A stretch of 21,347 nt of DNA from NCBI GenBank assembly GCA_025352435.1, contig JANXTN010000015.1, positions 1 through 21,347 on the forward strand, in the 5' to 3' direction. A program made the translations under genes and the position numbers. This stretch comes from Ferruginibacter sp. Lineage in GTDB: Bacteria > Bacteroidota > Bacteroidia > Chitinophagales > Chitinophagaceae. Positions 1 through 6,742 of this stretch are shown piece after piece (positions within the stretch are counted from its first letter, which is position 1; every line of letters starts with the position of its first letter). The notes under the pieces were generated by a model that saw nothing but the letters and a program-made list of their open reading frames with translations, was not told where the DNA came from and made no database searches.

Positions 1-1930
1 AACGCCGAACTCGCCTACGCAAAGGGTGGGTAAGGGTTTGATAAAAAATTTTCCAAAAGTTCAGCATCTGGTGCCAATGCTTTCGTTGGATAATTCTTAC
101 AATGCAGAAGACTTAATTGACTTTGACAGAAAAGTAAGAGAGCTTTCCGGCACAGAAAATATTGAGTATTGTATAGAACCAAAATTTGATGGCGCAAGTA
201 TTTCTTTGGTGTATGAAAATGACCAGTTACTTACCGGTGTTACCAGGGGCGACGGCGAGGTTGGTGACGATATTACGCCAAATATAAAACAGATTCGTTC
301 ACTTCCTTTAAGCGCAGCTTTTTCCAAATATAGTATAGAGACCATTGAGTTTAGAGGAGAAATTTTGATGAATAAAAACAAGTTTGCAGAATACAACAAA
401 GGCTTGATGGAAGAAGGGCTTGCACCACTTGCAAACCCTCGGAATGCAGCCGCAGGGAGCCTTCGCATGAAGGACCCAACAATAGTGAGTAAGAGAAACC
501 TGGAAGCATTTCTATACCATGTTAGTTATATTGGAAAGCGGACGACAGACGATGGGCCACTGACGGCGAAAGGCAGGCTTTCCTTTCCCCACGCCCCACG
601 AGCTACTAGCTACTCGCCTCTCCCAACCACCCACTCAGGTATGCTGGAAATGCTTTGGGACCTTGGTTTTAAATCTCCTAAAAAAGAGATGAAAGTGGTG
701 CATGGAATTGAAGCTGTAATAAAATATATAAATGAATTTGAAGCGGGCAGAGATGCACTTCCTTATGAGATAGATGGCATGGTGATAAAGGTGAATGATT
801 TAAATATGCAGGATCAACTGGGCATGACATCACACCATCCACGATGGGCTATTGCCTTCAAATTTAAAGCAAGACAGGCTTCCAGTAAATTGTTAGGTGT
901 AGAGTTTCAGGTTGGTCGTACTGGTGCTGTAACGCCGGTAGCCAAGATAGCAGCAGCGCAGGTTGGCGGTGTTACCGTTACAAGTATTTCTGTACATAAC
1001 GAAGATTATATAAAAGAAAAGGACTTAAAAATTGGTGATCATATTTTAATAGAAAGAAGTGGTGATGTGATACCGCAAATTGTAAAATCATTACACGAAC
1101 TACGCAGTGGTGATGAGAAAGAAATTGATTTTCCAAAGAACTGTCCTGTATGCAACGATGTACTTGTAAGGCCCGATGGCGAAGCTGTGTGGCGTTGTGT
1201 AAATATTAATTGCGAAGCTCAGGTAGCAGAACGCATCATACATTTTGTGAGTAAGGATGCGATGGATATAAAAAGTTTTGGCGAAGCAAATGTTAGAAAA
1301 TTTTATGCGCTAAAACTGATTACCGATGTACCGAGTATTTATGATCTAAAAGCTGATATGCTGCAAAATATGGAAGGCTTTGCAGCAAAATCTGTAACCA
1401 ATTTAATTGATGCTATTGAAGCCTCTAAGCAACAACCGCTGCATAGGTTAATTTATGGTCTCGGTATTCGCTATGTTGGGGAGACCACAGCTAAAACGCT
1501 GGCACAAAACATAAATGATATTTTTCAACTGGCAGAGAAGTCTGAAGAGGAACTAAAACAGATGGATGATGTAGGTGTAAAAGTCGCAGATAGCATTGCA
1601 GCTTTTTTTAAAAATGCGGACAATGTTGAAATGCTCAAACGTCTGCAGGATGCAGGTTTGCAAATGAAATCTCAACCAAAGGAAAAAATAGAAGGTGGTT
1701 TAACAGGACAAACATTTTTATTTACAGGCACACTGGCTAAATTAAAAAGAAATGATGCCGAGGCAATGGCAGAAGCATTGGGTGGTAAAATTTTAAGCGG
1801 GGTGAGCAGTAAATTAAATTACCTGATCGTTGGGGAAGATGCAGGTAGCAAGCTGGAAAAAGCAAAAAAGATAGCAACTATAAATATTATAAGTGAAGAT
1901 GATTTTATACAACTCACTTCGCCAAACTAA
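1..1930 (+). CDS. ligA: NAD-dependent DNA ligase LigA (5' end cut by window)
   Basis: Seals nicks in duplex DNA during replication and repair, using NAD+. The reading frame is open from base 2 (TPNSPTQRV..., a conserved LigA stretch), so the true start lies upstream and the GTG at 26 is internal. The residue numbers here count from that GTG. The adenylation domain carries the KxDG motif as KFDG with catalytic Lys53. An OB-fold region follows (GRTGAVTPVAKI, about 300). A Cys4 zinc finger has C373, C376, C391 and C396. Helix-hairpin-helix repeats span about 400-545 (YGLGIRYVGETTA) and a BRCT domain about 555-630. Oddity: residues about 172-196 (bases about 541-615) are an extra, GC-rich, Pro/Thr/Ser-rich insertion inside the adenylation domain, just before the conserved THSGMLEMLWDLGF. 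The frame is intact, so the protein is probably functional. Identity is certain; only the N-terminal domain Ia is missing from view. Confidence 0.97.
   Translation, partial: TPNSPTQRVGKGLIKNFPKVQHLVPMLSLDNSYNAEDLIDFDRKVRELSGTENIEYCIEPKFDGASISLVYENDQLLTGVTRGDGEVGDDITPNIKQIRSLPLSAAFSKYSIETIEFRGEILMNKNKFAEYNKGLMEEGLAPLANPRNAAAGSLRMKDPTIVSKRNLEAFLYHVSYIGKRTTDDGPLTAKGRLSFPHAPRATSYSPLPTTHSGMLEMLWDLGFKSPKKEMKVVHGIEAVIKYINEFEAGRDALPYEIDGMVIKVNDLNMQDQLGMTSHHPRWAIAFKFKARQASSKLLGVEFQVGRTGAVTPVAKIAAAQVGGVTVTSISVHNEDYIKEKDLKIGDHILIERSGDVIPQIVKSLHELRSGDEKEIDFPKNCPVCNDVLVRPDGEAVWRCVNINCEAQVAERIIHFVSKDAMDIKSFGEANVRKFYALKLITDVPSIYDLKADMLQNMEGFAAKSVTNLIDAIEASKQQPLHRLIYGLGIRYVGETTAKTLAQNINDIFQLAEKSEEELKQMDDVGVKVADSIAAFFKNADNVEMLKRLQDAGLQMKSQPKEKIEGGLTGQTFLFTGTLAKLKRNDAEAMAEALGGKILSGVSSKLNYLIVGEDAGSKLEKAKKIATINIISEDDFIQLTSPN
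541..630 (+). other. GC-rich in-frame insertion within ligA
   Basis: By hand count, 56 of these 90 bases are G or C, against a clearly AT-rich surrounding gene. The encoded peptide (RTTDDGPLTAKGRL... to ...YSPLPTTHSG) has no counterpart in LigA proteins as I remember them, where the conserved FLYHVSYIG segment is followed by only a short linker before THSG. A short direct repeat (agctact, twice, in 601-614) lies within it. The bases ggaaagc (533-539) and gctttcc (577-583) form an inverted repeat, but the first copy falls in conserved coding sequence, so this may be chance. It looks like inserted repeat DNA kept in frame. The exact boundaries are uncertain. Confidence 0.55.
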
Positions 1931-1937
1931 ACTTCTT

Positions 1938-2597
1938 ATGATAGAAAAAAGTACACTTCAGTTTCTTACTGATTTAAAAAGGAACAATACAAAGGAATGG
2001 TTTGATGTTCACAGAAAAAGGTATGAGGCGGCAAAAGAAAATGTACAAAATATTACCGGCGAACTTATAAAAGCTTTAGGTGTACACGATGAAGATATTG
2101 CATTGTTGCTTTCTAAGGATTGTACTTTCAGAATAAACAGGGATGTGCGTTTTTCAAAAAACAAAACCCCTTACAAAACTAATATTTCTGCTATTTTTTC
2201 TAAAGGTGGAAAGAAGGCTGACACTGCCGGTTTTTATGTACACATAGAACCCGGTGGTGCGTTTGTAGCTGCCGGCTATTGGAATCCTGAAGCAAAAAAA
2301 TTGGCTTGTGTCCGTCAGGAAATTGATTACAATTTTGCTGAGTGGAAAAAGATTTTAGGCGCAAAAAAATTTAAAGAAACGTTCGCCGAAGGTTTATCAA
2401 AAGAAGATATGTTGCAACGACCTCCAAAAGGTTATAATGCAGAAAATCCTGCTATTGATTTTATAAAATTGAAAAGTTTTATTGTCACCAAAAAAATGAC
2501 GGATGCGGAATTGCAGGATAAAAGTTTCATCAAAAACATCGTCAGCATTTTTACGGCAGTAAAACCAATGCTTGATTTTTTAAATACAGCGGAGTGA
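1938..2597 (+). CDS. DUF2461 family protein
   Basis: Protein of 219 residues belonging to the DUF2461 (TIGR02453-type) family. Recognisable stretches are FLTDLKRNNTKEWFDVHRKR at the N-terminus, DCTFRINRDVRFSKNKTPYK in the middle, and GGAFVAAGYWNPEA followed by the I/V-rich C-terminal half. The biochemical function of the family is not known to me. There is no signal peptide or membrane segment, so it is probably cytoplasmic. I start it at the ATG at 1938 (MIEKSTLQFL), which places the family's conserved N-terminus right at the start. An upstream in-frame ATG at 1893 would overlap the end of ligA and add residues unlike the family. It begins 7 bases after the ligA stop, so the two are probably cotranscribed. 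No promoter is visible between them. Confidence 0.88.
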   Translation: MIEKSTLQFLTDLKRNNTKEWFDVHRKRYEAAKENVQNITGELIKALGVHDEDIALLLSKDCTFRINRDVRFSKNKTPYKTNISAIFSKGGKKADTAGFYVHIEPGGAFVAAGYWNPEAKKLACVRQEIDYNFAEWKKILGAKKFKETFAEGLSKEDMLQRPPKGYNAENPAIDFIKLKSFIVTKKMTDAELQDKSFIKNIVSIFTAVKPMLDFLNTAE

Positions 2598-2613
2598 TTT
2601 TAAGATCAGTTTG

Positions 2614-2636
2614 GCTAAGAGAACAAAGAGGAAAAG
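2614..2636 (+). repeat. Left terminal inverted repeat of GxxExxY cassette
   Basis: Begins gctaagagaacaaagagg. It pairs with 3115-3137 at 20 of 23 positions and lies 16 bases beyond the stop codon of the enclosed gene. Confidence 0.7.
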
Positions 2637-2652
2637 TGAAAAAAGAGATGTG

Positions 2653-3048
2653 TTATTCATGTGATTCGTCTCCGAAATTATTGTAGACTCTGTGAATTCC
2701 ATCTTTCATTTTATCGTTTTTGAAATTTAGGATCATTCCGTGTTTTAGATTTAATAAACTCAGTTGAGTTTTTATTTGCTTAAAATAAACTGCGGGTAAT
2801 GGAAAAACAGATTTCAATTCTAAAACCAACTTATTCTCTACTAACAAATCTAGCTTATAAGCGTTTTCAATATTAAGATTGTCATATTGAATCGGTAACA
2901 TCAACTGCCTTTGTACAACAATATTTAACTTCTGCAATTCATAATAAAGGATTTCCTCATACACCCTTTCAAAGCATCCGGGACCAATACGTGTATGAAT
3001 TTTAATGCAAAGATTTACAATAATGCCGGTGAGTTCATTTGTCTCCAT
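2653..3048 (-). CDS. GxxExxY protein (PD-(D/E)XK nuclease-like family)
   Basis: Protein of 131 residues of the GxxExxY family, which is related to PD-(D/E)XK nucleases. The name-giving motif is G24-CF-E27-RV-Y30, preceded by the family's typical ELTGIIVNLCIKIHTRIGPG. The likely nuclease core is visible as D67 (YKLDLLV) followed by E77-L-K79 (LELKSV). A conserved YFKQIKTQLSLL segment comes next. The function of the family is not established. I use the ATG at 3048 (METNELTG) because it matches the usual N-terminus; an upstream in-frame start at 3090 would add 14 unrelated residues. The gene stands alone, opposite in strand to DUF2461, and is the only content of a cassette bounded by inverted repeats. 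Genes of this family occur in many scattered copies in Bacteroidota genomes, which fits a mobile unit. Confidence 0.9.
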   Translation of the reverse strand: METNELTGIIVNLCIKIHTRIGPGCFERVYEEILYYELQKLNIVVQRQLMLPIQYDNLNIENAYKLDLLVENKLVLELKSVFPLPAVYFKQIKTQLSLLNLKHGMILNFKNDKMKDGIHRVYNNFGDESHE

Positions 3049-3114
3049 ACAAAGTTTTCTAAGTAATAATAAAAACACAATTTTGTACACGCTTATTCTT
3101 CACTCTTTTAATCT

Positions 3115-3137
3115 CTTCCCCTCTTTGTTCCCTTAGC
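3115..3137 (-). repeat. Right terminal inverted repeat of GxxExxY cassette
   Basis: Read on the minus strand it starts gctaagggaacaaagagg, the near match of the left end at 2614. It lies 66 bases upstream of the start of the enclosed gene and ends 14 bases before the cysS stop codon. Confidence 0.7.
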
Positions 3138-3151
3138 AAACAAAAAACTCC

Positions 3152-4636
3152 TTACTCCACCCCCCAGCTCATCTCCCCGTTCTTTTCATCCTTCAATAAG
3201 ATCCCAATCTCTTTTAACTGATTTCTAATTTTATCTGACGTGGCAAAATCTTTTTTTGCCTTTGCTTCTTTACGCATTTCTATTAGCAGATCAAGCACAT
3301 TGCTGAGTTTACCATTGTTCACTTTGGCATCAGCTTTAAGGCCAAAAACATCCGTTAAGTAAACAGTCATATTGTTTTTAAACAGCTTAAAAGTTTCTGC
3401 AGTAATTGCACCAATCTGTATCAATCCATCTTTAAAAGAATTAATGATCGGTACAAGCTCAAACATATTTGCCAAAACCTTAGCTGTATTAAAATCGTCG
3501 TTCATGCTCTCGTCAAAACCATTCACAAATTTTAGTACTTTTTCTTCTAATTCAGCATCAACTTCACTAGAGGTGTGCGTCAGTTTCTGAAGTGTCTCAA
3601 AGGCATCCCACAATCTTTTCAAGCCTTTTTCTGATGCCTGTAAAGCCTCATTGCTAAAGTCCAGTGTACTTCTGTAATGCGTTTGCAGCATAAAGAAGCG
3701 CACTGTCATTGGTGAATATGCTTTATCCAGCAATGGGTGCGAACCGGTAAATAATTCGTGCGGTAAAAAGCCGTTACCCAAAGATTTACTCATACGTGTA
3801 CCATTTACGGTAAGCATATTTGTATGCATCCAAATTTGCGCAGGGCTTTCTTTAAAGCATGCTTCGTTTTGTGCAATTTCGTTGGTATGGTGTGTGGCTG
3901 CAAGGTCCATACCGCCGCCATGCAGGTCAAATCTTTTACCTAAATATTTATTGCTCATAGCTGAGCATTCAATGTGCCAGCCTGGAAAGCCCATTCCCCA
4001 TGGACTCGGCCATTGCATCAAGTGCTCAGGCTTTGCTTTTATCCAAAGTGCAAAATCCAATCTTCCTCTTTTTTCATCTTGGCCTCCAAGGTCTCTTGTG
4101 CCTTCCAGTAAATCTTCCAGCTTGCGGTTGGTCAATATTCCATACGATTTTTCTTTGCTATATTTTTCTACATCAAAATAAATAGTACCATCCACTTCGT
4201 AAGCATAACCATTTGCAAGTATTTCCTGCGTCATGCTTATCTGTTCGCTGATATGCCCTGTGGCTGTAGGTTCTATGGTTGGCGGCAAAGTATTAAACAA
4301 GTGCATTACATCATGAAAACCGAGTGTATAACGTTGCACAATTTCCATGGGCTCCAGTTGTTCCAGTCTTGCTTTTTTACTAAACTTATCATCACCCTCA
4401 TCACGATCCCCCTCTAAATGCCCGGCATCTGTGATGTTGCGCACATATCTTACCTTATATCCAAGATGGCGGAGGTATCGGTAAATGACATCGAAAGAAA
4501 TAAAAGTGCGGCAGTTACCTAAATGCACGTCGCTGTACACGGTGGGTCCGCAAACATACATGCCCACATAACCTTCCTCAAGCGGTTTAAATATTTCCTT
4601 TTTTCTTGTAAGTGTATTGTATATTTCTAATGACAT
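3152..4636 (-). CDS. cysS: Cysteinyl-tRNA synthetase
   Basis: Charges tRNA-Cys with cysteine using ATP; a cytoplasmic class I synthetase. The 494-residue length fits the family. The start at 4636 (MSLEIYNTLTRKKEIF) matches the standard CysS N-terminus. The zinc/cysteine site begins with C29 in MYVCGPTVYSDVHLGN, where DVHLGN is the HIGH-class motif. The middle holds GWHIECSAMS and LHGGGMDLAATHHTNEIAQNE with the other expected Cys, His and Glu zinc ligands. RMSKSLGN, near residue 280, is the KMSKS loop. The C-terminus is the helical anticodon-binding DALR-type region. The frame stays open upstream to an ATG at 4741, but those 35 extra residues are translated from a palindromic repeat and are rejected. 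No neighbour is functionally linked. Confidence 0.97.
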   Translation of the reverse strand: MSLEIYNTLTRKKEIFKPLEEGYVGMYVCGPTVYSDVHLGNCRTFISFDVIYRYLRHLGYKVRYVRNITDAGHLEGDRDEGDDKFSKKARLEQLEPMEIVQRYTLGFHDVMHLFNTLPPTIEPTATGHISEQISMTQEILANGYAYEVDGTIYFDVEKYSKEKSYGILTNRKLEDLLEGTRDLGGQDEKRGRLDFALWIKAKPEHLMQWPSPWGMGFPGWHIECSAMSNKYLGKRFDLHGGGMDLAATHHTNEIAQNEACFKESPAQIWMHTNMLTVNGTRMSKSLGNGFLPHELFTGSHPLLDKAYSPMTVRFFMLQTHYRSTLDFSNEALQASEKGLKRLWDAFETLQKLTHTSSEVDAELEEKVLKFVNGFDESMNDDFNTAKVLANMFELVPIINSFKDGLIQIGAITAETFKLFKNNMTVYLTDVFGLKADAKVNNGKLSNVLDLLIEMRKEAKAKKDFATSDKIRNQLKEIGILLKDEKNGEMSWGVE

Positions 4637-4669
4637 TTTATTTTTTTTAGCCGGACAAAGAAGCAGCAG

Positions 4670-4736
4670 TTTATTTGAAGAAGTCGCACCCGTCCGAACG
4701 GCGTTCAGCCGGGCGGGCATTCCATCTTCAAATAAA
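4670..4736. repeat. Palindromic repeat element in the cysS leader
   Basis: The ends form a perfect 12-bp inverted repeat, tttatttgaaga at 4670-4681 and tcttcaaataaa at 4725-4736. The 43-base interior is about 70% G+C (30 of 43 by hand count) and is itself roughly palindromic around gaacggcgttc (4696-4706), with C-rich then G-rich arms. This is far from the AT-rich background and resembles a dispersed intergenic palindromic element. It ends 33 bases upstream of the cysS start codon. Confidence 0.7.
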
Positions 4737-4742
4737 CACATG

Positions 4743-4758
4743 CCTGCCTACAGACAGG
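4743..4758. repeat. Small hairpin repeat upstream of cysS
   Basis: cctgcct and agacagg flank a two-base centre and pair at six of seven positions. It lies directly beside the 67-bp palindrome and may be part of the same compound element. It could also form a hairpin in the cysS mRNA leader. Confidence 0.45.
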
Positions 4759-4786
4759 TTTAACTTTAATTATATTGTGTTGGGTG

Positions 4787-4794
4787 CAAATATA
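4787..4794 (-). promoter_or_regulatory. Candidate -7 box for cysS
   Basis: On the minus strand this reads TATATTTG, an exact match to the Bacteroidota TAnnTTTG box. I see no good -33 TTTG at normal spacing. If it is real, the transcript would have a leader of about 145 bases that contains both palindromes upstream of cysS. Confidence 0.4.
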
Positions 4795-4844
4795 TTTAAT
4801 CAAATACAAGTAAGAATATCGATGTGAGAGGGAACAAGTAATTA

Positions 4845-5975
4845 TTAATTTTTTGGCTCAATCGTTACATCTGTTATAATCGGAAAATGATCGCTCAATT
4901 TTTTCTTTATCCTCACAAATTGTTCTACCATTAATTTTTTATCTACAAAAATGTTATCAATACGAAGTGTGGGAGAAATAGATGAAAATGTTCTACCGAT
5001 TCCTGAGCCTTTTTCGGCATAGGCATTCTTTAAGCCTTTACCGATGGTATTGTATGCGTAACTATTCGGCACATCATTAAAATCGCCGCACAAAATAACT
5101 TTGTAGGGACTTTCATTCATTGACTTTTTTACCCGCTCGCTTTGCAATTTTCTTTTAGCAAAACCTGTTTTAAACTTCAAAATAATATTTTTCGATTTTT
5201 CAATATCAATCTCTCCTTTTAAAGTCGGGTCGTCTAAATACTGACGATTTACATCACTAAATTTTAAAGATTGCAGGTGTATATTAAACACCCTGAAAGT
5301 ATCATAGTCTTTGGCAATATCGATACTTTGAAAAATAGAATTGTAATTCAATGCAACAGGGCTGTATTTATATTTTTGAATAATTGGGAATCGGCTGAAA
5401 GTAATGATTCCGTAATGATGCTTGCCATCAAAATCATCTCTTTTATCGTAGGAAAAGAAATAATATTTATAGTTTAATTGCTTTGCCATTCGTGGTACAT
5501 AATTAATGGCTGTGGAATCAAAATCGCCACCGACCATTTCCTGAAAACAGGCCACATCAGGCGCATATTTATTGATGAGATCAAGCATTTCCTGTTTGCG
5601 TTCAGGATGTGTTTTGTGTTCCAATATATCAAAGTGTTCTACATTCCAGCTCATTATCCTAAGGCTGTTGGGCAGTCTTGCAATTTTGAATTCTTCTCCC
5701 TGTTTTATTTTAATTATTTGCCCTAACGGAAACCATGCAACAGCAAGTGTTATGATACTTATTAAAACATATTTTAGCCTTACAAAAAGCCAGAATACAA
5801 TAAAAATAATAAGAATTAAAAGAAAGTATAATGAGGCTAAGGTAAGTAAACCAAGAAACCAAAATGAAGTCGCATTAAAAGAAGATGCATAGCATCCCAA
5901 TAAAAAAAGTAAAGCAATAATGATATTGATAAGTACAAAAAAACCTGTGGTAAATCTTCTAAATGCACTTGCCAT
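4845..5975 (-). CDS. Membrane-anchored endonuclease/exonuclease/phosphatase family protein
   Basis: Protein of 376 residues. The N-terminal 90 or so residues hold about three hydrophobic segments (FFVLINIIIALLFLLG, FWFLGLLTLASLYFLL, LIIFIVFWLFV and following). A DNase I-like catalytic domain then carries the family's motifs in order: RIMSWNVEHFD, DVACFQEM (metal-binding Glu), FNIHLQSL (His), LCGDFNDVP (Asp/Asn), LRIDNIFVD and LSDHFPI (catalytic Asp-His). The substrate cannot be told from sequence: nucleic acid, phospholipid head group or inositol phosphate are all used in this superfamily. The catalytic domain is probably outside the cytoplasmic membrane, but topology is uncertain. I start at the ATG at 5975 (MASAFRRF); another in-frame ATG at 5993 is possible. 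It is transcribed alone, divergent from the lipoprotein gene at 6102. Confidence 0.88.
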   Translation of the reverse strand: MASAFRRFTTGFFVLINIIIALLFLLGCYASSFNATSFWFLGLLTLASLYFLLILIIFIVFWLFVRLKYVLISIITLAVAWFPLGQIIKIKQGEEFKIARLPNSLRIMSWNVEHFDILEHKTHPERKQEMLDLINKYAPDVACFQEMVGGDFDSTAINYVPRMAKQLNYKYYFFSYDKRDDFDGKHHYGIITFSRFPIIQKYKYSPVALNYNSIFQSIDIAKDYDTFRVFNIHLQSLKFSDVNRQYLDDPTLKGEIDIEKSKNIILKFKTGFAKRKLQSERVKKSMNESPYKVILCGDFNDVPNSYAYNTIGKGLKNAYAEKGSGIGRTFSSISPTLRIDNIFVDKKLMVEQFVRIKKKLSDHFPIITDVTIEPKN

Positions 5976-6071
5976 AGAATAAAGATATACCATTGTTAAA
6001 AGCAATTAACATAAACATTTCCCAATAGAATTTATTTTTAAACGGCTGGCACTATTTTTCATTATAGTTCG

Positions 6072-6079
6072 TACATTTC
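6072..6079 (+). promoter_or_regulatory. Candidate -7 box for the glycine-zipper lipoprotein gene
   Basis: TACATTTC matches the TAnnTTTG box at seven of eight positions and lies 22 bases before the ATG at 6102. Confidence 0.35.
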
Positions 6080-6101
6080 AAAATAAATAAATTTAATTGC
6101 T

Positions 6102-6686
6102 ATGAAAAAAACATTACTTCCCTTATTTGCAGCTACTCTTCTTTTTGCTGCATGTAGTACAAAGAAAACAGACACTTTAGATACTGAAAATAAAATAGTG
6201 TTTACAGATACAGCAGCCACATTAAAAGCTAATGCATCTACAGATATTAGTAAAAATGATACCCCTGCAAGAGTTGCTCTAAAGCCTGTGGAAGCTCCAA
6301 AACCGCAAGTGAGAACGATAACAAAAGTGGTGAAAGTGTATGAGAAACAGCCTGCTCGCAAAGTGGTGAAACCTGAGACAACACAAGCTGATTCTTATCC
6401 TGCACCATCTTCTACAACAACCGGATCTACAACAAGTAGCGGAACTCCAGGCGCAGGAATACCAGGTACAGGTACAACAATTCCTGCAAAAAAGAAAAAT
6501 ACCGGATGGAGCGATGCCGCTAAGGATGCAACTATCGGTGGCGTGGGTGGTGCGGTTATCGGTGGTGTAGTTGGTAAAGGTGGTAAGGGTGCCGTGATAG
6601 GTGGCGTACTAGGTGCTGCAGGCGGATATATTTTAGGCAGAAAAAAAGACAGAAAAAGCGGTAGAGTAGATACTACAAAATATTAA
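6102..6686 (+). CDS. Glycine-zipper lipoprotein
   Basis: Protein of 194 residues. It starts with a lipoprotein signal, MKKTLLPLFAATLLFAAC, with the lipidated cysteine at C18. A polar stretch follows with a basic patch (TITKVVKVYEKQPARKVVK), then a Ser/Thr/Gly/Pro-rich linker (about 105-130). The C-terminus is a glycine-zipper region: DATIGGVGGAVIGGVVG, GGKGAVIGGVLGAAGGYILG, then a basic tail. This arrangement resembles the YMGG-like/2TM glycine-zipper family of envelope proteins. The glycine-rich segment probably inserts into or packs against a membrane. The precise role is unknown. The gene is transcribed alone and ends at a strong terminator shared with the convergent rhomboid operon. Confidence 0.85.
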   Translation: MKKTLLPLFAATLLFAACSTKKTDTLDTENKIVFTDTAATLKANASTDISKNDTPARVALKPVEAPKPQVRTITKVVKVYEKQPARKVVKPETTQADSYPAPSSTTTGSTTSSGTPGAGIPGTGTTIPAKKKNTGWSDAAKDATIGGVGGAVIGGVVGKGGKGAVIGGVLGAAGGYILGRKKDRKSGRVDTTKY

Positions 6687-6702
6687 ATCCTAATTGAAAA
6701 TC

Positions 6703-6732
6703 AAGCGCCCGTCATTAATTTTACGGGCGCTT
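6703..6732. terminator. Bidirectional intrinsic terminator
   Basis: A perfect 10-bp stem, aagcgcccgt (6703-6712) and acgggcgctt (6723-6732), with a 10-base loop and a T-run on the plus side. It lies between the convergent lipoprotein gene and the rhomboid gene pair and probably serves the plus strand best. Confidence 0.85.
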
Positions 6733-6742
6733 TTCTATGAGC

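Larger units (their letters stand above)
2609..3141. mobile_element. Putative mobile cassette with terminal inverted repeats carrying a GxxExxY gene
   Basis: A stretch of about 530 bp with matching ends encloses only the GxxExxY gene. The left end (2614-2636) and the reverse complement of the right end (3115-3137) agree at 20 of 23 positions, and all three mismatches are A/G. With one gap the match extends outward to 2609 and 3141 (gtttg on both sides). Weaker similarity continues inward (aaaagag at about 2641 and in the reverse complement near 3103). The repeats are about 480 bp apart, so they cannot act as a terminator hairpin. There is no transposase and no clear target-site duplication. 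It sits in the gap between two convergent genes, a neutral landing site. That it is mobile is inference; the repeats are seen directly. Confidence 0.6.

Noticed and set aside
26..28. GTG at 26 as the ligA start
   Set aside because: The frame is open to the window edge and the codons before it (TPNSPTQRV) are conserved LigA sequence, so the gene is truncated by the window rather than starting here.
97..468. Antisense frame of 123 codons opposite ligA
   Set aside because: It lies wholly opposite a conserved enzyme and has no recognisable protein features, so it is a shadow frame.
1893..1937. Upstream start for the DUF2461 protein overlapping the end of ligA
   Set aside because: The first 15 residues are unlike the family, and the ATG at 1938 places the conserved N-terminus correctly.
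2614..3137. The inverted repeats around the GxxExxY gene as transcription terminators for the convergent genes
   Set aside because: The two arms are about 480 bases apart and lack a T-run, so they cannot form an intrinsic terminator hairpin.
4637..4741. N-terminal extension of cysS by 35 residues from the ATG at 4741
   Set aside because: The added residues are encoded by the GC-rich palindromic repeat and adjoining sequence, and CysS proteins normally begin at MSLEIYNTL-like sequence, here at 4636.
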